Part shown: piece by piece, positions 22,038 to 30,726 of the stretch
How the letters are laid out: each line of letters starts with the position of its first letter
Numbering within the stretch: position 1 is the stretch's first letter
Assembly: GCA_029976025.1 (NCBI GenBank)
Contig: JARKNX010000145.1
Location: forward strand, 1-33,661
Origin: Aggregatilineales bacterium
GTDB lineage: Bacteria; Chloroflexota; Anaerolineae; Aggregatilineales; Ch27
Reading direction: 5' to 3'
Length of the DNA stretch: 33,661 nucleotides
Position numbers and translations under genes: made by a program
Notes under the pieces: generated by a model
What the model was told of the DNA's origin: nothing
The model's database searches: none
What the model saw: the letters and a program-made list of their open reading frames with translations, nothing else

Positions 22038-23732
22038 ATGGCCACTGTGACTCACTCCCATGCTCTGAATGCCAACAGCCGCACCCTGCTGGAAGGCAGC
22101 GATCGGGCCGGCGCCCGCGCTATGCTCAAGGGCATCGGCCTGACTGACGATGACCTCGCCAAGCCGCTGATCGCCGTCGCCAACACTTGGACCGAGATCG
22201 GCCCGTGCAATATCCATCTCCGCCAGCTTTCGGCCCGGGTCAAGGAAGGCATCAGGCGCGCCGGGGGGACAGCTCTGGAGTTCGACACGGTCAGCATCAG
22301 CGACGGCATCACCATGGGTACCCAGGGCATGAAGGCGTCGCTGATCAGCCGCGAGCTGATCGCGGACAGCATCGAGCTGGTGACGCGCGCCAATTACTTC
22401 GACGGCGTGATCGCGCTCTCGTCCTGCGACAAAACCATCCCCGGCACGATCATGGCTCTGCAGCGGCTGGATATGCCATCGATGATGCTCTACGGCGGGA
22501 CAATCTACCCCGGCAGTTACAACGGCCACGACGTTGATATCGTCTCGGTCTATGAAGCTATCGGCCAGTACCAGACCGGGCAGATTTCCGAAGAACAACT
22601 GCACGCCATCGAGAATGTGGCCTGCCCCGGCCCGGGCGCGTGCGGCGGCCACTTCACGGCCAACACCATGGCCCTGATCTCGCAGATCATCGGCATCTGC
22701 CCGATGGGCATGGCCGATGTCCCCGCTGAAGACAGCGCTAAACTGGATGTGGCGCAGCGGGCCGGCGAGATGATGGTCCAGCTCATCGAGCACGGCGTCC
22801 GCCCGTCTCAGTTGATCACCAAGGCGGCGCTTCAGAACGCCATTGCCGCCGCCGCCGCCACCGGTGGCAGCACCAACGCCGTGCTGCATACGCTGGCCTT
22901 CGCCCGCGAGGCGGGCATCGATTTCACCATTGATGAGATCGAAGCCATCAGCCGCCGGACGCCCCTCATCGCCGACCTGCGTCCGACCGGGCGCTTCGTC
23001 GCACTCGACCTGTACCGGGCGGGCGGCGTCGCGCTGATCGCCAGGCGGATGATCGAAGGCGGCTATCTGGATGGCAGCACGCTGACTGTCACCGGCCAGA
23101 CCCTGGCCGAAACAGTCGCCAACGCGCGGGAGACGCCCGGCCAGCAGGTAGTGCGGACGCTGGACAACCCGATCCACGAGACTGGCGGCCTGGTGATACT
23201 GAAAGGCAATCTGGCGCCGCGCGGGGCGGTAGTCAAGCTGAAGGGGGACGAGCCGCAGCACCACCGCGGCCCGGCGCGCGTATTCGACAGCGAGGAAGCT
23301 GCGTTCGAGGCGGTGCAGAATCGCCAGATCGCCCACGGTGACGTGGTAGTCATCCGCTACGAAGGGCCGGTCGGCGGGCCGGGAATGCGCGAGATGCTCC
23401 AGGTCACCGCCGCCCTTGTCGGGCAGGGCCTCGGGCGCGACGTGATGCTCATCACTGACGGGCGCTTCTCCGGCGGCACGCGCGGACTCATGATCGGGCA
23501 TGTCGCTCCTGAGGCGATGGTGGGCGGCCCCCTCGCCCTGGTTCAGGAAGGCGATCTGATTGAGGTTGATGTTGACGACCGGCGGATTAGCCTGCTGGTG
23601 GACGATGCCGAGCTGGAGCGCCGCCGGAGCGTGTGGGTCGCGCCGCCGCCCAATTACACAACCGGCGTGCTGGCCAAGTACGCCCGACTGGCTCAGCAGG
23701 CCGACGACGGCGCGATTACCAACCTCCTGTAA
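22038..23732 (+). CDS. ilvD: Dihydroxy-acid dehydratase
   Basis: 564 residues, the usual IlvD length, with AGGAGA eight bases before the ATG. Three cluster cysteines are in place: Cys57 (EIGPCNIHL), Cys130 (SSCDKTIPG) and Cys202 ([16 protein letters not shown]). Three cysteines indicate the [2Fe-2S] type. [31 protein letters not shown] and a C-terminal [13 protein letters not shown] are further IlvD hallmarks. The enzyme makes the 2-oxo acids of valine and isoleucine synthesis in the cytoplasm. Sugar-acid dehydratases (Edd, XylD types) are relatives, but the C-terminus matches the biosynthetic branch. It stands alone with its own promoter, structured leader and terminator, so it is probably not part of the flanking sugar operons. 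Confidence 0.92.
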   Translation: MATVTHSHALNANSRTLLEGSDRAGARAMLKGIGLTDDDLAKPLIAVANTWTEIGPCNIHLRQLSARVKEGIRRAGGTALEFDTVSISDGITMGTQGMKASLISRELIADSIELVTRANYFDGVIALSSCDKTIPGTIMALQRLDMPSMMLYGGTIYPGSYNGHDVDIVSVYEAIGQYQTGQISEEQLHAIENVACPGPGACGGHFTANTMALISQIIGICPMGMADVPAEDSAKLDVAQRAGEMMVQLIEHGVRPSQLITKAALQNAIAAAAATGGSTNAVLHTLAFAREAGIDFTIDEIEAISRRTPLIADLRPTGRFVALDLYRAGGVALIARRMIEGGYLDGSTLTVTGQTLAETVANARETPGQQVVRTLDNPIHETGGLVILKGNLAPRGAVVKLKGDEPQHHRGPARVFDSEEAAFEAVQNRQIAHGDVVVIRYEGPVGGPGMREMLQVTAALVGQGLGRDVMLITDGRFSGGTRGLMIGHVAPEAMVGGPLALVQEGDLIEVDVDDRRISLLVDDAELERRRSVWVAPPPNYTTGVLAKYARLAQQADDGAITNLL

Positions 23733-23787
23733 ACGGCATCGCGCACCCGCGAACAGCGTTGTTATGAGGCTGTAGCGCACGAAATTT

Positions 23788-23830
23788 CGGGGAGGCCGCT
23801 CGTCATCACGGGCCTCCCCGATTTTGATTC
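23788..23830 (+). terminator. Intrinsic terminator after ilvD, probably bidirectional
   Basis: Perfect 10-bp arms CGGGGAGGCC (23788-23797) and GGCCTCCCCG (23811-23820), then ATTTTGATT. On the opposite strand the stem is followed by AAATTT, so it may also stop the converging permease operon. Confidence 0.8.
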
Positions 23831-23974
23831 TCCGCCAGATAAGTTGTCGTATTCAGGCCGGGCCGTCGCTCAACGATGATGCTATCCGGCGCAGACGCAC
23901 CGGCTGTCCTTCCCGGCCAGGGCTGTCTGGCACGCGTCGGAGAGGAGGTGATGCACAGTATAGCTGGCGACGGC

Positions 23975-24862
23975 CTACCCCTTCAGCCCGGTCATGACGA
24001 TACCCCTGATGAAATACCGCTGAGCAAAGAAAAAGATGATGATCACCGGGATGACCATAGCCGTCGAAGCCGCCATCAGCAGTTCCCAGCGGGTGGCGAG
24101 CACGCCGCGAAATGAAGCCAGGCCAACGGCCACAGTGAAGTTGTCCGGCGAGTTCAGATAGATCAGCGGCCCGAAGAAATCGTTCCACGACCCCAGGAAG
24201 GTGAAGATGCCCACGGTCACCAGCGCCGGCTTGGCCAGCGGGAGCATGATGCGCCAGAATATCTCAAATTCATTAGCGCCATCAATGCGGGCGGCATCGG
24301 CGAGTTCTTCCGGTATAGTGCGGAAGAACTGCCGCAGCAGGAAGATGTAAAACGCGCCCCCGCCGAAGAACTGCGGGACAGTGAGCGGCAAAAACGTGTC
24401 GATCCACCCCAGCCGCGAGAAGATAATGAACGTCGGGACGACCAGGACCACGTAAGGCATGATCATCGTGCCGATGACGATGGCGAACCAGAAATCGCGC
24501 CCGGGGAAGCGTAACCGCGCGAAGCCGTAGGCGCACATCGAGGCCGTGCCCAGCGTAGCAATCTCGTTCAGGGCGATAATGAGCAGGCTGTTTCTCAGGT
24601 AGATGTGAAATGGCTTGTACGTCAGCGCCGTGACGTAGTTATCCCACTGAACCGGGTCGGGAATCCACTGCGGCGGGAATTGAAAAATCTGGTGCTGCTG
24701 TTTGAGTGAGCTGCTCACCAGCCAGACGAAGGGCATCAGCATCACGATAGCAATGGCGACGAGGATGGCGACAGTGATGTAGCGCCATAATCGCTCGAAA
24801 TTCAGGTACTTCTGTCGGATAGCCATGATCTGACCTGTTCGGGGAGAGAGTGTCGTGCCCAT
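23975..24862 (-). CDS. CUT1-family sugar ABC transporter permease (MalG type)
   Basis: 295 residues from an ATG at 24862 with GGGG about 8 bases upstream; a second ATG at 24826 is an alternative. Six hydrophobic helices start with [26 protein letters not shown]. Family marks are [46 protein letters not shown], the EAA loop [27 protein letters not shown], and the C-terminal [14 protein letters not shown]. It is the last gene of a binding protein-permease-permease operon and follows the first permease by 12 bases. No ATPase gene accompanies it. Divergent AraC and GH127 genes point to arabinofuranosides as the likely cargo. Confidence 0.92.
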   Translation of the reverse strand: MGTTLSPRTGQIMAIRQKYLNFERLWRYITVAILVAIAIVMLMPFVWLVSSSLKQQHQIFQFPPQWIPDPVQWDNYVTALTYKPFHIYLRNSLLIIALNEIATLGTASMCAYGFARLRFPGRDFWFAIVIGTMIMPYVVLVVPTFIIFSRLGWIDTFLPLTVPQFFGGGAFYIFLLRQFFRTIPEELADAARIDGANEFEIFWRIMLPLAKPALVTVGIFTFLGSWNDFFGPLIYLNSPDNFTVAVGLASFRGVLATRWELLMAASTAMVIPVIIIFFFAQRYFIRGIVMTGLKG

Positions 24863-24874
24863 ATCTTTACCCCA

Positions 24875-25828
24875 TCACACGTTTTCGTAGTAGACCTGGC
24901 GCCCGTAGTAGCGGAATACCAGGAAAGAAAAGACGGTGATGATACCGAACAGAATCCACGACAGCACGGCGGCGTACCCCATATTGAGGTACTCAAAGGC
25001 ATTGCGGTAGATGTGCAGGACGAGGAACAGCGTGCCGTTCTGGGGGCCGCCATTGGTAATCAGGAACCCCGCCGTGAAGACCTGGAAAGCGCCGATCAGG
25101 CCCATGATCAGATTGAAGAAGATCACGGGGGACATGACCGGGATGGTGATATAGCGCAGCTTGTGCCAGCGCCCGGCCCCGTCAATATCGGCGGCTTCGT
25201 AGTAGATATCGGGGATACCCTGCAGGCCGGCCAGGAATACAATCATAGCCGCGCCCACGCTCCACAGGCTCATGATGATCATCGCCACCAGCGCCCATCC
25301 CGGCTCCTGCAGCCACTTGACTCTGGTCAGGCCGATCCCCTTCAGGACAACGTTCAGCAGGCCGAACTCAGTGTTGAAGATCCACGCCCACAGGACGGCG
25401 CTCGCCACCGCCGGCACAATGCTGGGGAGGTAGTAGATCGTCCGGAATACAGCAATCCCGCGGATTTTGGTATTGATCAGCAGCGCGAGCAGGAAGCTGA
25501 AGATGAGGCCCAGCGGAACGGATACAAAGGTATAGATCGAAGTGACCTTCAGTGACTGCCAGAACAGGCTATCGGTCACAAGGTTTCTGAGATTCCCCAG
25601 GCCGACAAATTGAGGCTCAGAGATGAGGTTCCAGCGGAAGAATACCAGATATACAGCGGTCAGCGCGGGGAGGACAAAAAAGAACAGGAAGCCCAGAATA
25701 AATGGTGAGATGAACAGATAGCCGGTGATGGCCTCGCGCTGGCGCGGTGGAAGCCGGCGGAACCATCCGAACAGCCCGGACGATCTGCCCCCCATGACGT
25801 CCGATTGTAGTGATTTAGTTGCCGTCAT
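24875..25828 (-). CDS. CUT1-family sugar ABC transporter permease (MalF type)
   Basis: 317 residues, ordinary MalF-type size, from an ATG at 25828 with AGGAA upstream (a GTG sits one codon before). After a basic N-terminal arm, [31 protein letters not shown] is the first helix. Later segments are [40 protein letters not shown], then [37 protein letters not shown] and the EAA loop [26 protein letters not shown]. This is what the family looks like without the insert seen in the permease at 14145. It lies between the Tat-type binding protein (gap with a strong hairpin) and the second permease. Confidence 0.93.
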   Translation of the reverse strand: MTATKSLQSDVMGGRSSGLFGWFRRLPPRQREAITGYLFISPFILGFLFFFVLPALTAVYLVFFRWNLISEPQFVGLGNLRNLVTDSLFWQSLKVTSIYTFVSVPLGLIFSFLLALLINTKIRGIAVFRTIYYLPSIVPAVASAVLWAWIFNTEFGLLNVVLKGIGLTRVKWLQEPGWALVAMIIMSLWSVGAAMIVFLAGLQGIPDIYYEAADIDGAGRWHKLRYITIPVMSPVIFFNLIMGLIGAFQVFTAGFLITNGGPQNGTLFLVLHIYRNAFEYLNMGYAAVLSWILFGIITVFSFLVFRYYGRQVYYENV

Positions 25829-25861
25829 CACGAGTATTCCTGGCTCTAGTGGTGCTAGGCA

Positions 25862-25895
25862 GGGGAGAAGGGAACGTCCCCGCTCTCTTCTCCCC
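25862..25895 (-). terminator. Strong hairpin between binding protein and permease genes (attenuator or mRNA stabiliser)
   Basis: Perfect 9-bp arms GGGGAGAAG (25862-25870) and CTTCTCCCC (25887-25895), with an inner GGGA-ACG-TCCC helix. No T-run follows on the minus strand. Same position in the operon as the hairpin after the binding protein at 12746. Confidence 0.55.
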
Positions 25896-25914
25896 CATCA
25901 TTTCTCACTCAGGC

Positions 25915-27303
25915 TCAGGCGTTTATGTACTCCTCGGTCAGGATAGCATTCGCCTCGGCCACAGCGGGTGGGATCAGGTCAGCGGCAGCCCCTTCGCCGT
26001 TCATGACCCGTTCGAGCGCCGGCAGGAAGATGGCCTCAGCACGGGGGAAGCCAGCCGGGACGATCGTCGGGCTCATGTGCTTGGGCACGTAATCCGAAAC
26101 AAACGCACGGTAGTTGGCGGGGTGAATCTCGTCGTTGAACCAGGTATCCATGCCCGCTTCGGTCAGCAGGGCCGTCTGGTTGGGTATCCACAGCCCCAGC
26201 CGGCAGAAGTGCGTCTCATAGAACGGGCCGGCCAGGAAGCTCAGCCATTTCCACGCGGCCTCAGGCTGCCGGGAGTCCCGCAGAATGGAGTGCAGGTGCC
26301 CCTGGCCGGCCGTCTGCCCGGCAGGATCGAGGACAGGAACCGGCCCCACCCCGAGCGGCGAGGAGATCTTGTACATGAATGACAGCGCCCAGGAGCCATC
26401 GACGACCATGGCGAGACGCCCGGTATCGATCATCTGCGAAGCATCCATGCCCAGCTCGTTGAAGAACACAGCTTCTGGCATCACCTGGTGAACATGGACG
26501 AGGTCGGCGAAGGCCTGGATACCCTCCAGCGCTTCCGGCGTATCCAGCGTCAGAAGCTGGCCGTCCGAAAGCCCGCCACCATTGGCCTTGGCCAACTGAT
26601 CGTACATCATCCACCAGTCGGTCCCCATATAGAAGCCCCACTGGACGACATTCTCAACATCAAAGCCGGCGTCGCCGGGATGGCGGCCGTTCTCGTCTTT
26701 TGTCAGCAGGCGGGCGGCTTCGAGGAAAGTGTCCCAATCCCAGATCTTGTCATCGGCAAAATCGGGCGGCTCGACGCCCGCTTCCTCGAACAGCGCCCGA
26801 TTGAAGTACAGATGCAGGGCGGTCCAGCAGGAGCCAATGCCGCGCCAGCGCCCATTGGCATCAGCAGCGCGCTCGGTTTCCTGCGGCTCGATGAAATAAC
26901 CTTCCTGGCCCAGCACCGGATCGGCCTGAACGTAGTCGGTGACATCCAGCAGCAGGCCGTCGTGCACAAGAGTCTGATATTGTGACTGGCTGATAAACGC
27001 CGTATCCGGCGGCGTCCCGGCTGCTACGTTCGAGAGCAATTTCTCATTATAGTTGTCCGGCGTATGCATCCAGGTAACCCGGACCTCATCCTGCAGCGAC
27101 TCGAACTCGGCGATCGCCGCGCGAACGCCCTCATCCTCCTCCACCGCACCCCACCCCATGAATGAGATATTGGTGGTACCCTGCAGGCTCCGCGACGCAA
27201 AGGCCCGCCCGGCCCGCAGAAGATTCGTCCCGGCGGCGGCGCTGGCGGCGGAAACCCCCATCATCCTGATAAAATCGCGGCGAGATAGTCTTGACCTGGC
27301 CAT
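25915..27303 (-). CDS. CUT1-family sugar ABC transporter binding protein with Tat signal
   Basis: 462 residues from an ATG at 27303 with AAGGAG 7 bases upstream. The N-terminus is a twin-arginine signal, LSRRDFIRMMGVSAASAAAGTNLLRAGRAFA, so the protein should be exported already folded, unlike the Sec-type binding proteins elsewhere in this window. The mature region has the extracellular binding-protein family layout: FESLQDEVRVTWMHTPDNYNEKLLSNVAAGTPPDTAFISQSQYQTLV, then GRLAMVVDGSWALSFM and AAWKWLSFLAGPFYETHFCRLGLWIPNQTALLTEAG. It heads an operon with two permeases. The divergent AraC regulator and the GH127 enzyme suggest an L-arabinofuranose-containing ligand. Confidence 0.9.
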   Translation of the reverse strand: MARSRLSRRDFIRMMGVSAASAAAGTNLLRAGRAFASRSLQGTTNISFMGWGAVEEDEGVRAAIAEFESLQDEVRVTWMHTPDNYNEKLLSNVAAGTPPDTAFISQSQYQTLVHDGLLLDVTDYVQADPVLGQEGYFIEPQETERAADANGRWRGIGSCWTALHLYFNRALFEEAGVEPPDFADDKIWDWDTFLEAARLLTKDENGRHPGDAGFDVENVVQWGFYMGTDWWMMYDQLAKANGGGLSDGQLLTLDTPEALEGIQAFADLVHVHQVMPEAVFFNELGMDASQMIDTGRLAMVVDGSWALSFMYKISSPLGVGPVPVLDPAGQTAGQGHLHSILRDSRQPEAAWKWLSFLAGPFYETHFCRLGLWIPNQTALLTEAGMDTWFNDEIHPANYRAFVSDYVPKHMSPTIVPAGFPRAEAIFLPALERVMNGEGAAADLIPPAVAEANAILTEEYINA

Positions 27304-27337
27304 CTTTTTTCTCCTTTTTCAAACGTATGCGTGCGGT

Positions 27338-27347
27338 GTTAATTAAC
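27338..27347. promoter_or_regulatory. Palindrome GTTAATTAAC near the binding-protein start, candidate operator
   Basis: A perfect 10-bp palindrome in locally AT-rich DNA, placed in the expected 5' leader or promoter zone of the minus-strand transporter operon. No regulator is assigned. Confidence 0.25.
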
Positions 27348-27687
27348 GGAACTGCACCTTACCGTTTACGCAGCAACCTGGCATCCCGGCCAGTATACGA
27401 TCCGGAAAAGGCCGCCGCCGGCACAGATGCCTGAATTCCCGGGAAGTTGGCTGACATCATGGCCAGGAGGGTGACTGCCTGCTGAGATAGATGAGTGAAG
27501 TTCTGCGGCGGATTGCGTGTCTGTCATCACTCTGCGGTCTCCTCTCCACCGGTCGCTGATCGACTATTGACTGTGGAGACTGTGCGACTGGCATGCCTTT
27601 GACCACGCTGGCAAGAGGATGAATCAGCGACAGGAGGGAGGATCCCACCCCTGGAGGAAAAACACCCTGAGTTCATCATAGAATTGT

Positions 27688-27721
27688 TTCACTGGACTGA
27701 CAATAAGTGAATACGTATAAT
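27688..27721 (+). promoter_or_regulatory. Promoter of the AraC-type gene with overlapping inverted repeat
   Basis: TGGACT (27693-27698), a 17-base spacer and a perfect TATAAT (27716-27721) form a sigma70-type promoter about 45 bases before the regulator ATG. An inverted repeat TTCACT (27688-27693) and AGTGAA (27706-27711) overlaps the -35 and spacer, a position suited to repression, perhaps autoregulation. Confidence 0.5.
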
Positions 27722-27767
27722 AGGATCACAAATCCGACCTGAGCCAGGCGTCAGAAACCGATAGAAA

Positions 27768-28592
27768 ATGCTTCGACTCAGCAGGAACAGCCCGATCAAG
27801 GCGCAGAACGCCGGCCTGTTTATCTCCCGTGGGAACGGCATACATCCCACGCGGATCATCTTCTCCCACGAATTGATCTTCATCAAACGGGGCAACCTGG
27901 AGATGTGGGAGGAGGACCGGGTCTTCTGCCTCACGGAAGGCCAGACGCTGCATCTCCAACCGAAGAAACGCCACGGAAGTGTTGGAGAAATGCCCGCCAG
28001 CCTGGAATTTTACTGGATCCATTTCGAGACTGTGGACGGTTTCTGCCCCGATGGCACAGCCGATTCGATGTTCGAGATTCCCCAGGTCAAGCAGGTCGAG
28101 CGCCCGGATCGGCTGGAGTATCTCTTCCGATATTTTCTGGATGAACAGGAAACCGGGAGCTTACAGCAGGCTCAGGCCGACTGGCTGACCATGCTGATGC
28201 TGCTGGAGATCGCGCGGCACACCAGCCCGAAAAGGGAAGATTCCGACTCGACCAGCCTGCTGGCCACGCGCGCCTATTCCTTTATCCGCCTCAATTTCGA
28301 TCGCCCCATCACCGCGGGGGATGTAGCCAGTGTGCTGGGCTACAACGCAGACTACCTCGGCCGTGTCTACCGCAAGACCTACGGATGCACCGTGACGGAA
28401 GCCATCCATCGGCGGCGGGTCAAAGCAGCCTGTCGCTACCTGCTCGATACGGACATGACCGTAGAAGAGATTGCCAGGGCTTGCGGCTATACCGATGCGA
28501 ACTACTTCCGCCGTATCTTCTGCCGCCACATGCACAGCACTCCGCAGGCATATCGCAAGCAGTACGCCCACGTGCACATCAATACGCAGTGA
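27768..28592 (+). CDS. AraC-family transcriptional regulator
   Basis: 274 residues. The N-terminal half looks like the cupin sugar-binding domain of AraC (HELIFIKRGNLEMWEEDRVFCLTEGQTLHLQPKKRHG, then FYWIHFE). The C-terminal hundred residues carry two helix-turn-helix units: ITAGDVASVLGYNADYLGRVYRKTYGCTVTEAIHRRRV and MTVEEIARACGYTDANYFRRIFCRHMHSTPQAYRKQY, the standard AraC signature. It probably activates the divergent transporter operon and the GH127 gene that follows 164 bases downstream, with an arabinose-related sugar as signal; that is inferred from position only. It starts at an ATG whose ribosome site is weak. Confidence 0.9.
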   Translation: MLRLSRNSPIKAQNAGLFISRGNGIHPTRIIFSHELIFIKRGNLEMWEEDRVFCLTEGQTLHLQPKKRHGSVGEMPASLEFYWIHFETVDGFCPDGTADSMFEIPQVKQVERPDRLEYLFRYFLDEQETGSLQQAQADWLTMLMLLEIARHTSPKREDSDSTSLLATRAYSFIRLNFDRPITAGDVASVLGYNADYLGRVYRKTYGCTVTEAIHRRRVKAACRYLLDTDMTVEEIARACGYTDANYFRRIFCRHMHSTPQAYRKQYAHVHINTQ

Positions 28593-28666
28593 CGCATCTC
28601 GCGCCCCGGCCAGCCTGATCGCCTCCCCCCATATCTGGCAGGTCGGACGCCCGGAAGTCGGATTAG

Positions 28667-28702
28667 TGCCGAAACTATACAGACTACCCTGTATCATGCC
28701 GA
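28667..28702. promoter_or_regulatory. Repeats ahead of the GH127 gene, candidate AraC sites
   Basis: TGCCGA occurs at 28667-28672 and again at 28697-28702 in direct orientation, 30 bp (about three helical turns) apart. Between them lies an inverted repeat ATACAG (28677-28682) and CTGTAT (28689-28694). AraC-family proteins commonly use direct repeats. The match is short and could be chance. Confidence 0.3.
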
Positions 28703-28756
28703 TCCCGTTCTATGTATAGTAGGTTTATACGAATCGGCTAACAAAGGATCGAGCAC

Positions 28757-30646
28757 ATGACCAGACAAGCCAGTTCCACGCATGTGAGTCCTTTTCAGGC
28801 ATTGCATACGCTGCCCCTCAACGCCGTAGAAATAACGGATGGATTCTGGAAGAACAAGCAGGACATCAACGGGACTGACAGCCTGTCGCATGGGTATGCG
28901 ATGCTGGAAGATTCCGGCGCGCTGGACAACCTGCGCATTGCTGCCGGCGCGCTGACCGGCGAACACCGCGGGATGCGCTTCCAGGATTCGGATGTGTATA
29001 AGTGGCTGGAAGCTGCGTCCTACGAGCTGGTCCGGGCGGATAGCGCGTCGCTCCGGCAGCAGATTGACTCCGTCATTGATCTGATTGCCGCGGCTCAGGA
29101 AGCGGACGGTTACATCAACAGCTACTACCAGATCAAGTTCAAGCCCGAAGATCGTTTCACGCACGAGGATCACGATCACGAGCTGTACTGCGCGGGACAT
29201 CTGATTGAGGCGGCGGTGGCGCATCACCGCGCCACTGGCAGCCCGCGCCTGCTCGATATCGCCCGCCGCTTCGTCGAGCACATCGACCATGTCTTCGGCA
29301 AAGGCAAGCGGGAAGAAGCGCCGGGCCATCAGGGTATCGAGCTGGCCCTGGTGGAGCTATACCGCGAGACAGGAGAGCCAAAATACCTGGCGCTGGCCGA
29401 GTTCTTTGTGGACGAGCGCGGCAAGAATACTATGCGGGGCTGGGTGCATTTCACGCCGTCCTATTACCAGGATCGCGTGCCCGTCCGGGAAAACGACCGG
29501 GTGGAAGGGCACGCCGTCCGCGCGCTGTATCTGACCTCCGGCATGGCGGACCTGTACCTGGAGACGGGCGAACAGGCGTTGCTGGACGCGATGCTCCGGC
29601 AATGGCATGACTTCACCGATCGCAAGATGTACATCACCGGGGGCGCCGGGGCGCGGCATTTCGACGAAGCCTTTGGCGACCCCTACGAGCTTCCCGACGA
29701 TTCAGGGTACTGCGAGACGTGCGCCGCGATCGCCAGCATCATGTGGAACTGGCGCCTGCTGCAAATCACCGGGCAGGCGCGCTATGCCGACGTGATTGAG
29801 CGGACGCTCTACAACGGCTTCCTGAGCGGCGTGTCGCTCGACGGCCGGGCGTTCTTCTACGTGAATCCGCTGCTCGTGCGCGACTCGCACGTCCGCGAGC
29901 CGTGGTACCAGTGCGCCTGTTGTCCGCCCAATGTCATGCGCCTGCTCGCCTCCCTCAGCCGCTACCTTCTGACAGTGAGCGAGCGCGAAGTGCAAATTCA
30001 CCAGTATGCGACAGCCAGATTCCGCGGCGATGTCCCCGGGGCCGGCTCCGTATGCCTGAATATGGAGACCAATTACCCCTGGGACGGCAGCGTGACGCTC
30101 ACCGTCACCGAAGCGGGCAGCGGCGACTGGCGTCTGCGCCTGCGGGTTCCACAGTGGTGCACCGCCGCGCAGGTGCGGCTGAACGGCCAGTCCGTCGAAG
30201 CCACTTTTGAGGGGGGCTATCTGATCCTGAGCGGCCCCCGGAAAGCCGGCGATGTCATCGCGCTGGACCTGCCGATGACGCCCCGGCTGACCCGCGCCCA
30301 CCCCTATGTGGCGTCCGCGCGCGGATCAGTCGCGCTGGAGCGCGGCCCTCTGGTTTACTGCCTGGAAGCCGTCGATCAGGATGAGGCCGTCAGTCTGCTG
30401 AATGTCCAGCTTGATCCTAATGCCGCATTCCAGGCCGCACACCGCGCGGACCTGTTGGGCGGCACGGTGACGCTCAGCGGGCACGGCTACGCGCTCGACC
30501 TGACCCCCTGGCAGAATCAGTTGTATCTGCCCTACGATCACAGCAGCAATACCGCCCGCAACCCCATCGAGCTGCACTTCATCCCCTACCATCAGTGGGG
30601 CAATCGTGGCGCCGGGCCGATGCGCGTCTGGATACCGGTAGCCTGA
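28757..30646 (+). CDS. GH127 beta-L-arabinofuranosidase
   Basis: 629 residues, the usual length for the HypBA1 family. An alpha/alpha barrel is followed by beta-sandwich parts. The zinc and catalytic residues are all visible: GYCETCAA gives Glu320 and Cys322, and YQCACCPPN gives Cys388 and Cys389, equivalent to Glu338, Cys340, Cys417 and nucleophile Cys418 region of HypBA1. MYITGGAGARHFDEAFGDPYELPDD before it is also typical. The enzyme removes terminal beta-L-arabinofuranosyl units, as found on plant hydroxyproline-rich glycoproteins. There is no signal peptide, so it should act on imported oligosaccharides. AAAGGA precedes the ATG. The AraC gene upstream and the CUT1 transporter complete a compact uptake-and-cleavage module. 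Confidence 0.92.
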   Translation: MTRQASSTHVSPFQALHTLPLNAVEITDGFWKNKQDINGTDSLSHGYAMLEDSGALDNLRIAAGALTGEHRGMRFQDSDVYKWLEAASYELVRADSASLRQQIDSVIDLIAAAQEADGYINSYYQIKFKPEDRFTHEDHDHELYCAGHLIEAAVAHHRATGSPRLLDIARRFVEHIDHVFGKGKREEAPGHQGIELALVELYRETGEPKYLALAEFFVDERGKNTMRGWVHFTPSYYQDRVPVRENDRVEGHAVRALYLTSGMADLYLETGEQALLDAMLRQWHDFTDRKMYITGGAGARHFDEAFGDPYELPDDSGYCETCAAIASIMWNWRLLQITGQARYADVIERTLYNGFLSGVSLDGRAFFYVNPLLVRDSHVREPWYQCACCPPNVMRLLASLSRYLLTVSEREVQIHQYATARFRGDVPGAGSVCLNMETNYPWDGSVTLTVTEAGSGDWRLRLRVPQWCTAAQVRLNGQSVEATFEGGYLILSGPRKAGDVIALDLPMTPRLTRAHPYVASARGSVALERGPLVYCLEAVDQDEAVSLLNVQLDPNAAFQAAHRADLLGGTVTLSGHGYALDLTPWQNQLYLPYDHSSNTARNPIELHFIPYHQWGNRGAGPMRVWIPVA

Positions 30647-30663
30647 GGACACAACGCCGGGAC

Positions 30664-30706
30664 GCGGCCCGCCAGCACGAGCGAACAAACGCGCTGCGCG
30701 GGCCGC
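30664..30706. terminator. Candidate bidirectional terminator hairpin between convergent genes
   Basis: Perfect 9-bp arms GCGGCCCGC (30664-30672) and GCGGGCCGC (30698-30706) lie in the 80 bases between the converging GH127 and M24 genes. No T-run is present, so it may act as a transcript end or stabiliser rather than a classic terminator. Confidence 0.4.
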
Positions 30707-30726
30707 CCCCGGAGGACTCGCGGCTG

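Larger units (their letters stand above)
27304..27767. other. Divergent control region between transporter operon and araC-type gene
   Basis: 464 bases without a credible gene. Near the transporter side is a perfect 10-bp palindrome GTTAATTAAC at 27338-27347, 35 bases before the binding-protein start. Near the regulator side is a promoter with an overlapping inverted repeat. The central part holds nothing I recognise; a minus-strand frame of about 63 codons has no family features. Confidence 0.6.

Noticed and set aside
22038..23732. Reading ilvD as a sugar-acid dehydratase that feeds the KDG-type kinase
   Set aside because: The C-terminal and cysteine motifs match biosynthetic IlvD, and the gene has its own promoter and terminator far from the sugar-acid operon.
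22035..23780. 581-codon minus-strand frame
   Set aside because: Antisense shadow of ilvD, whose cysteine motifs and ribosome site identify the true strand.
27457..27648. 63-codon minus-strand frame in the AraC control region
   Set aside because: Low-complexity composition, no ribosome site and no recognisable domain.
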